Assembly: GCA_900088475.1 (NCBI GenBank)
Contig: FLMG01002622.1
Span: 1-51,621, forward strand
From: Hyphochytrium catenoides
Taxonomy: Eukaryota; Sar; Hyphochytriomycetes; Hyphochytriales; Hyphochytriaceae
Length of the DNA: 51,621 bases
Direction of reading: 5' to 3'
Of this stretch, positions 45,829 to 51,621 are shown in pieces. Positions within the stretch are counted from its first letter, which is position 1. Every line of letters begins with the position of its first letter. Both the position numbers and the translations under genes were made by a program. The notes under the pieces are model-generated. The model made no database searches, was not told where the DNA came from, and saw only the letters and a list, made by a program, of their open reading frames with translations.

Positions 45829-48800
45829 CCAAGAAGGGTAGCAAATCTGTGGCATTAGGAGCAGTGGTGCTGCCGTTTGAGCGGCAGCAGTGGATCTGCC
45901 TGCTCCTCCGGCCAATCTGCGTAGAAGAGGATTGACGCTTGCCTGTTGATACATTTCTCTAAACAAGTTCCATATAGAAGACCATCGCTTTTCACTTTGT
46001 TATCGCCTCATAACAGTTCTCGTCGCTAGTGAAGTGACAGCGTCCGTCCCTAAGCAATTTTGTCGGGACGCCTCACCTCTGGACACGAAGAAGCATTCTT
46101 CCTGAACAAAAGCTTTGCGCCCTACCAGACCCTATAATCTCCCAGCGTGCTGGCACAGCGCTGTATCCGTCGTGTCGATGATGGTCCAGCAGAGCTTGAT
46201 AGTTCTTGGCGCTGAGAGAAATGATAGCTCTTACGCGCCTCCAGTCATGACTCATCTATAAGAGACTGATAATAGGCCTTCGTCTGACAGTCCCAGGGAG
46301 AGGTCTAGTAGTGGCAAGATGCAGATTGGCTCTGCTAACCCCACCATAAGGTAAGAAGACCAAGGACGGGTCTGGAAGGAGACTGAGAAAGTGTTTGTCT
46401 GATCTTGGCTGGCCAGGTCTCAGCTCAGACAAGCACCACGCAGAGGAAGACTTCAAGGGAGAACGCGCGTAAGTAAGAACGCTTTCTAGTTCAGAAAGAA
46501 GGTCTTTGATCGAATGATAGAGGGTAAGAAGAGAGTCTCCCTTGAGAGAAGAGTCAGTCTACCTGATAGTTCAAAGATAGAAGTCGTGACATGCAAGAGA
46601 AAGTGAATCAAGAGGCTATCCTAGGAACATGCAAAGAAGAAGAGAGCAGAAAGGGAACAGAAAGAGAAGAGCATTCTTCGTCAGAAGCCATCCATGGCCT
46701 ACTCTGATCAGGAGTACTCTCAAAGAGGAGAGGTCACATCGCATAATAAACCCGCCGATCCTTATCCAGCGGGCAATCAGATGGCTGGCAGTTGTTAGAG
46801 GAAGTACACATTCAGCGCCCACTCCTGAGCATGATACCACCATCGGTCTGGCACTCTTCTGATGTTCACGAAGCATCGGGGTACCTTCCCTTCCTCATGA
46901 GAATAGGCAAGGCGGAAGAGACAACTGAGCAGGCAGGTGCTAGGCGCTTTTCCACTCGTGAGCATGTGAGATATGATGGCGAGACAGTGGCAAGTAGCGC
47001 AAATGACAACTATTCTGAGCTCGCCTTCTGATCTAAGCTTCACTCTTTCTGTCCACACCTTCCGAGCCGGCCGCTCGGTTGAGCTGATTTTCTCTCCCTT
47101 TTTCTTCCCGACAACTCTTCTTTCACACTCTATTCTTCCGCTCCTTTCCTTCTTTTATACCTAGTCCATGCACCCTACCCTCTCTTGCTCCACTAACGGT
47201 TTGATGGGAGGTACAGGGTTGAAGGTACAAGGGCTGCACGCATCGTTGCAGATCTTGACAGGTAGCAGCAGGGAAGAGGAGAAGAGGACGGAGCGGTCCA
47301 TCTCCGCTCTGTCCCGTTCGATACCACATGTTCCATGGGTCTCTCCTCCCGACTGTGCCTTCACCTTTCCATGTCTCCCCTTCCTGAGGATAGACAGATA
47401 CTGGTGACAGTCAGACCTTCTTGTTGTCTCCCTCTATTGGGCTATGCGGCTATCTGGTGTTCGGCAAATTCTGTAAGTTGTTCAAAGGCACTAAGCAACA
47501 ACGTTTTCAAAGCCGTCAACTTATATGTTGCCATGACGCATCGTCTCGTCTTGAAGTGGGACGACATAGAGTGACCAAGCAAGAGAGACCGTCCGAATGG
47601 AGAGAGGAGAGGAAGTAGAATTAGAAGAGAGAGAGAGTGAGACAGGTCTCGGGATTAGCCAAGACTGCGCCACGGATCAAATCTGCAGACTGATTTCTGA
47701 AGCCACGATAAGCTCCAGATACCGGCCGACAGATACCGATAACGAATCCGCAACGAGAACTAATCTGAGCTGGCAGCGCAACAGTCAGAAGAGCCTCAGT
47801 GCAGCTTCAAGGCAGTAAGTCTAATCGAGCGGCCTTCTAACAGGAAATAGCGTGTTTAGAGTTATCGAGATAGAGCCAAATCCTGACTGACTGTCACTGC
47901 TTTCTTGTTCCTACTTCCTACTGCTCCTATCATCTATCCTAGCTTCTCTTTTCTCTCTCTCTGTGCTCTCTCTGATCTCCTCGTCTCTTGCTGCTCTTGC
48001 CTACATCCCTACATCTTCGTGTACCCTATTCTACTGCTTAACACACATGATCCCCCTACTGTTCTCCACACCCGAAGATCTCTCCCTTCTGACCATCACT
48101 CCTTGAGTCCCTTACTGACTTCTCCTGCTCCTTCCTTACCTTCTGACAGCTCCAGTCCCTGGCCTGTTCTGATCTTCTGATGATGCACTGTGAAGCTCCA
48201 GCCATCTCCAATTAGCATGAGAGAGTCCCAGAATCTTTCTCATCTAAACCGCAAATCGGCCAGTCAAGAAGCCTCACAATGTCCCGCAGCTGCTTCAGCT
48301 CAGACGTCCTGTTACAGAGAGTAGAAAGCGACAGAGAGCGGAAAAAAGAGAGAGAGCGACGGCAAAGCGAGAGCGAGAGAAACAGAAAGCGGCAGAAGAC
48401 GGAGGAGAGAGAGAGAGAGCCGGGGAGAGAGAAAGAGGACTCAGTTGGAGTGGCCGAACCAAGGGGGAGGAAGAGAGATAGCACACACGGTAGAAAGAGA
48501 CACAGAAAGAGACATAGGGAGAGAAAGAAGAGGAGAGAGGAGGGATGAAGTGGGCTGTGATTAGAGATGAGATGAAGAGAGACAAGCCGATGATGGTTAA
48601 ACAGACAAACTAGTTTTTGCCTAGTTCCTAATTGGAGTTTGCCTAGTGCTCAAACAACATCGGTTTGAATCGCACAGCCACCATATCTCTCCTGTTTAGC
48701 CTTCAAATGAAGCGCCAACAAAGACAAGTGATGAGTGAGATCGGAAGAAGCCAAGGTCAGCCAAATGCGGAGCGAACTTAGAGAGAGAATGGCGCAACGC

Positions 48801-48907
48801 TTCTTCACGGACAACAAGGAACTCAATTCGAGAACTATAGGTCCCATCAAGGTGATAGAAACTTGGCTGGCGTGCTCGAGCCCCCGAAAATCGGCGGTGT
48901 CAGAACT

Positions 48908-48958
48908 GATGAGCTTCACGAAAGGATGAGCTTCACGGAAGGATGAGCTTCACGGAAG
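48908..48958. repeat. 17-bp tandem repeat, three copies
   Basis: GATGAGCTTCACGGAAG is repeated three times end to end, the first unit with one change, followed by a partial GATCAGC. Confidence 0.9.
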
Positions 48959-50570
48959 GATCAGCTATACCGTCAGACAGTAAGATAGTAGCACCATCAC
49001 AAGCAGCTTTATTTGGCAAGCTTGGGGGCGCGACGGGGGTTGGACAGAAGAGCCAGATGAGAGTCCGCGGAAGCAAGAGACGTCCTGTTGCATGGTCCCT
49101 GGAAGCTGACATGCCGATCAAACGCTTTCTGTTACTATTCTTTACTATTCTCAATACAGAGGTCATATGTCCGCCGCCATGAGAAAGGGCGGTCCCGGAT
49201 CTGTCTGGACACTGGACAGACTGACGTCTTGACATGTCCAGTAGTTCTCCACCAGAGGAACGTGTCCAACATACAGACACAACGGCTAATAATAAAACAG
49301 TAGTGCGTCTCTAAAACAGTAGTGGGTCTTTGTGCCTTAGATTACCGCTACTCGTTCTCAGAAAGAGAGAGAAAAAAAGAGGGGAAAAGAAGAAGAAAAA
49401 TAATAACCTAGGAACTCACCTCCTGTGTGGGTATAATGATAACGGTGCACTTAGCTATTCTTTATTCTGTTTTTTATAGAACTGCGAGAAGAAGAAGAAG
49501 AAGGGAGAAGAGGAATATAACTGAAGACGAGACGAGAGCTACGGAGTCCTGGAGACATCTTCAACACACTCTCCTCCGCCTACCTTCAAGAATGAACACC
49601 TGAAAATGAAGAAGAATCATGATTACTTCTTAAAGCGGGGGAAGAAGTAGAAAAAGGAAGAGAATAAGAAGGTGAAGGGTAAGGCAGCGGAAGAAGAAGA
49701 GACAAGAAACCTTGAACAATAGAAAGTTATTAGATCAGAATAAAAGGTCAATATAACTAAAGCTACGCTATGTATACGGAGCACTCCGTCTTCATTTACA
49801 ATAGAGAAATTCGGTGCACTTTTGCGAGTGTAGGAAGTTCTCCCAAGAATCAATGCTGGGTCATCTTGCTTCCCGTCGTAGTTCTATGTCAAGCTTGTTC
49901 CTGTGAAGGTTCTGAAGTCGGACAGTACTTAGTACTATGGTGACAGAAGGAGAGAGCCTTACTACTCGTACCTTACTACTATGATGGCCACGGTATCTTT
50001 GCTGAAGTTCAAGACGACGATATTCGGCGAGGCGTTCCTTCAGTTGATGATGAACAATAATCACTGTGGACGGCTACAGCTAGTTCTATTCTTTTTGCAA
50101 AAGAGAGAGGAGAAAGAGAAGAACCACAAGGCCTCTTCTCTGTCTTCTCTTCAGTAGAAAATAATGTCAGTGAAAAACTAGATGGGGATTATTGTCCATC
50201 TCTTGACTGATGATTGAGGGAGCTATCTGCATAACAAACAAGGGCTAAAAGCAAGGAGAAACGCGTGCCCATAGATAATGTGCCTAGCAGGACCAGATCG
50301 GACCGTTGTTTCCTGGAGACATTATCTATTCGTAGTTGTACGCCGACTTTTTTGCCTCTTCTTTCCCGTATAGTGTAGAGTTCTATCCCAGTCACTTCTG
50401 GAGGCGAACCTATGCACATTCCATGAAGAAAGCGACGGGAAGCCTGGTCATGACTAGCAGTTCTACTACTGTTACACTTGTACAATCTCGTTGCGTCCGA
50501 GTACGGGATGCTTGTCCTTGATTAACAGGTGGCGACACTTCGGTCAACCCCAACCTGGTCCCGACCACTT

Positions 50571-50592
50571 CACTCATCAACTTTCCTCACCT
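50571..50592 (+). promoter_or_regulatory. Shared upstream motif before copy 5
   Basis: CACTCATCAACTTTCCTCAC lies about 222 bp before the copy 5 start. Its core TCAACTTTCCTCAC matches those before copies 2 and 3. Confidence 0.4.
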
Positions 50593-50803
50593 GCTGCTAC
50601 CCCAATTCTTCCGTCGACGACGGCCGATAGCAAACATCTTCTTTGAGTGGGTGGAGCAGCAGCTTCACAACATCACAAGCTTCTTACCATCTCCAGCACT
50701 GGGTTGGCGCCTGTTGTCTGTGGTTGTGCGCTTACGCCTCCTAGTCGTCAAGAAAAGCTTGTAGCCGTTCGCCGCACAGCGAGAAATTAGAGTGCGCACC
50801 ATT

Positions 50804-51618
50804 ATGGTTGAGGACGATTCTGCTCCTAATGCCGCCCGTGTGGTGATAGTACTACTGTTTGTCGCGCCGCTTCTACTCTCACCTTTGCTTGTCATGGGTT
50901 TCATGATGCTAGGAAACTGGTCCGTGAACAAACCTCGGAAGGCCATAGCGGGCGCGGGCTTTATCTTTGGCATCCTCCTGGTCATCGACGTGTCCTTTCT
51001 GTTAGCAGCAAGTCTAGAAATGGCTGCAGTCTTATTTGGGCCATGACGGGTATTGCAATGTATATTACTGGGGCAGTGCTCGCGGCTATTGCGTATAAGT
51101 ACCCTATAAGCAGACTGGTTACAATGATTCTCTGCGCAGGACCAGCCACTGCTATTGGCATCGTTGTACTACTCTTGGTGGTATATCTTAGCCTTCTTTT
51201 CCCATCAGGCAAGAACTATGATAAAGACGCTTTTCAACGTGCACTAGGTACATATTGTCCGTTGGGGCTTCTGCTCTTAAGTATGGTTTTCGGCTTTATG
51301 ATGTCAAGAAACTTTTCCGGCGGGAATCAGCAGCAGCTACAGGGAACACGGGAGTTCGTCCTCTATATTTGCTGCTGGGGTATGCTGTCATTGGCGATCG
51401 GCTTGTCTCCTGTACTAACATTCTTCACACTATGGTTGATGGCAGCGAGCATCCTAGCGTCAGCCTTCGTCCTGGTACTCATCCTTCTTACCGTTGCCAT
51501 GGTGGGCCGCAAGATTTTCATCACCTTGACTGGAAGACTTAATGACATCCCCCAGTTCAACGAGGTTGTGGACGAGCCTGTGGCCAAGGATACCGTGTAC
51601 GTGCAGACCCAACACTAG
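50804..51618 (+). pseudogene. Tandem seven-helix membrane protein, copy 5 (frameshifted)
   Basis: The start MVEDDSAPNAARVV opens helix 1, GNWSVNKPRKAIAGAGF and helix 2, then stops at TGA (51044-51046). The rest of the family sequence continues in another frame from about 51043 (MTGIAMYITGAVLAAIA..) through ILCAGP, NQQQLQGTREFVLYICCWG, RLNDIPQFNE and a tail ending TVYVQTQH. The two frames overlap by ATGA. In a eukaryotic nuclear gene this means a frameshift mutation or a base error in the assembly. Apart from that, all family landmarks are kept, including the basic loops. The family tail ends three bases before the window edge, so further copies beyond cannot be excluded. Confidence 0.72.
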
Positions 51619-51621
51619 CCA

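Larger units (their letters stand above)
45829..50803. other. Spacer between array copies 4 and 5
   Basis: About 5 kb, the longest spacer. I find no recognisable gene. It holds a GA-rich patch (about 48310-48545) and a 17-bp triplicated repeat at 48908-48958. Near 49297-49325 an AAACAGTAGTGSGTCT unit occurs twice. Open frames such as 47905-48180 are Ser/Leu/Pro-biased and unconvincing. Confidence 0.4.

Noticed and set aside
51043-51618. A separate gene starting at the ATG overlapping the copy 5 stop
   Set aside because: Both halves align consecutively to the same paralogs, so one frameshifted gene explains them better than two overlapping genes.
1-51621. CRISPR arrays, bacterial operons or prophage
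   Set aside because: Spliceosomal introns, copia elements and eukaryotic gene families mark this as nuclear eukaryotic DNA. The short tandem repeats lack regular unique spacers.

Overview
This window is nuclear DNA from a eukaryote. Four housekeeping-type genes are split by many short introns of roughly 75 to 720 bp with GT..AG ends, and their exons join in phase. Stops TAA, TAG and TGA are all used normally. Introns and intergenic DNA are loaded with (CT)n/(GA)n tracts. The gene content (a Ty1/copia relic, a plant/algal-type ABCG half transporter, TM9SF3, eIF4E) fits a protist or alga, but I cannot name a lineage from sequence alone.

Layout. 1-4.1 kb is a retroelement graveyard: the broken 3' end of a Ty1/copia pol gene, five LTR 5'-end fragments in both orientations (two forming a large inverted repeat), an interstitial (TTAGGG)3 tract, and a duplicated tRNA-like sequence. 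4.5-6.3 kb holds a minus-strand multi-exon gene of unknown function. 8.4-10.4 kb holds a plus-strand five-exon gene for a J-domain protein ending in a C2H2 finger of RBM5/RBM10 type. 11.1-17.2 kb is a complete minus-strand 15-exon TM9SF3-like gene (601 aa). 19.0-21.2 kb is a complete minus-strand five-exon eIF4E gene (211 aa). 23.2-29.1 kb is a complete plus-strand nine-exon ABCG half transporter (940-978 aa) with a secreted Cys-rich N-terminal region; a 34-N assembly gap lies in its first intron. 29-33.9 kb has no recognisable gene but carries a composite CAG/GCA repeat.

From 33.9 kb to the end the character changes. There are fewer GA/CT microsatellites, and five single-exon paralogous genes lie head to tail on the plus strand. 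They encode about 270-aa proteins with seven predicted membrane segments that I cannot assign to any known family. By the positive-inside rule they are N-outside/C-inside, the arrangement of seven-helix receptors. Three copies are intact, one has its usual N-terminus out of frame, and one has an internal frameshift. Four share a short motif about 190-295 bp upstream of the start codon. This array is the most likely undescribed system here and may continue past the right edge.

The genes left of 29 kb do not form a pathway. They serve translation initiation (eIF4E), endomembrane trafficking (TM9SF3), probable RNA processing or chaperone work (J-domain/zinc finger protein) and membrane transport (ABCG).
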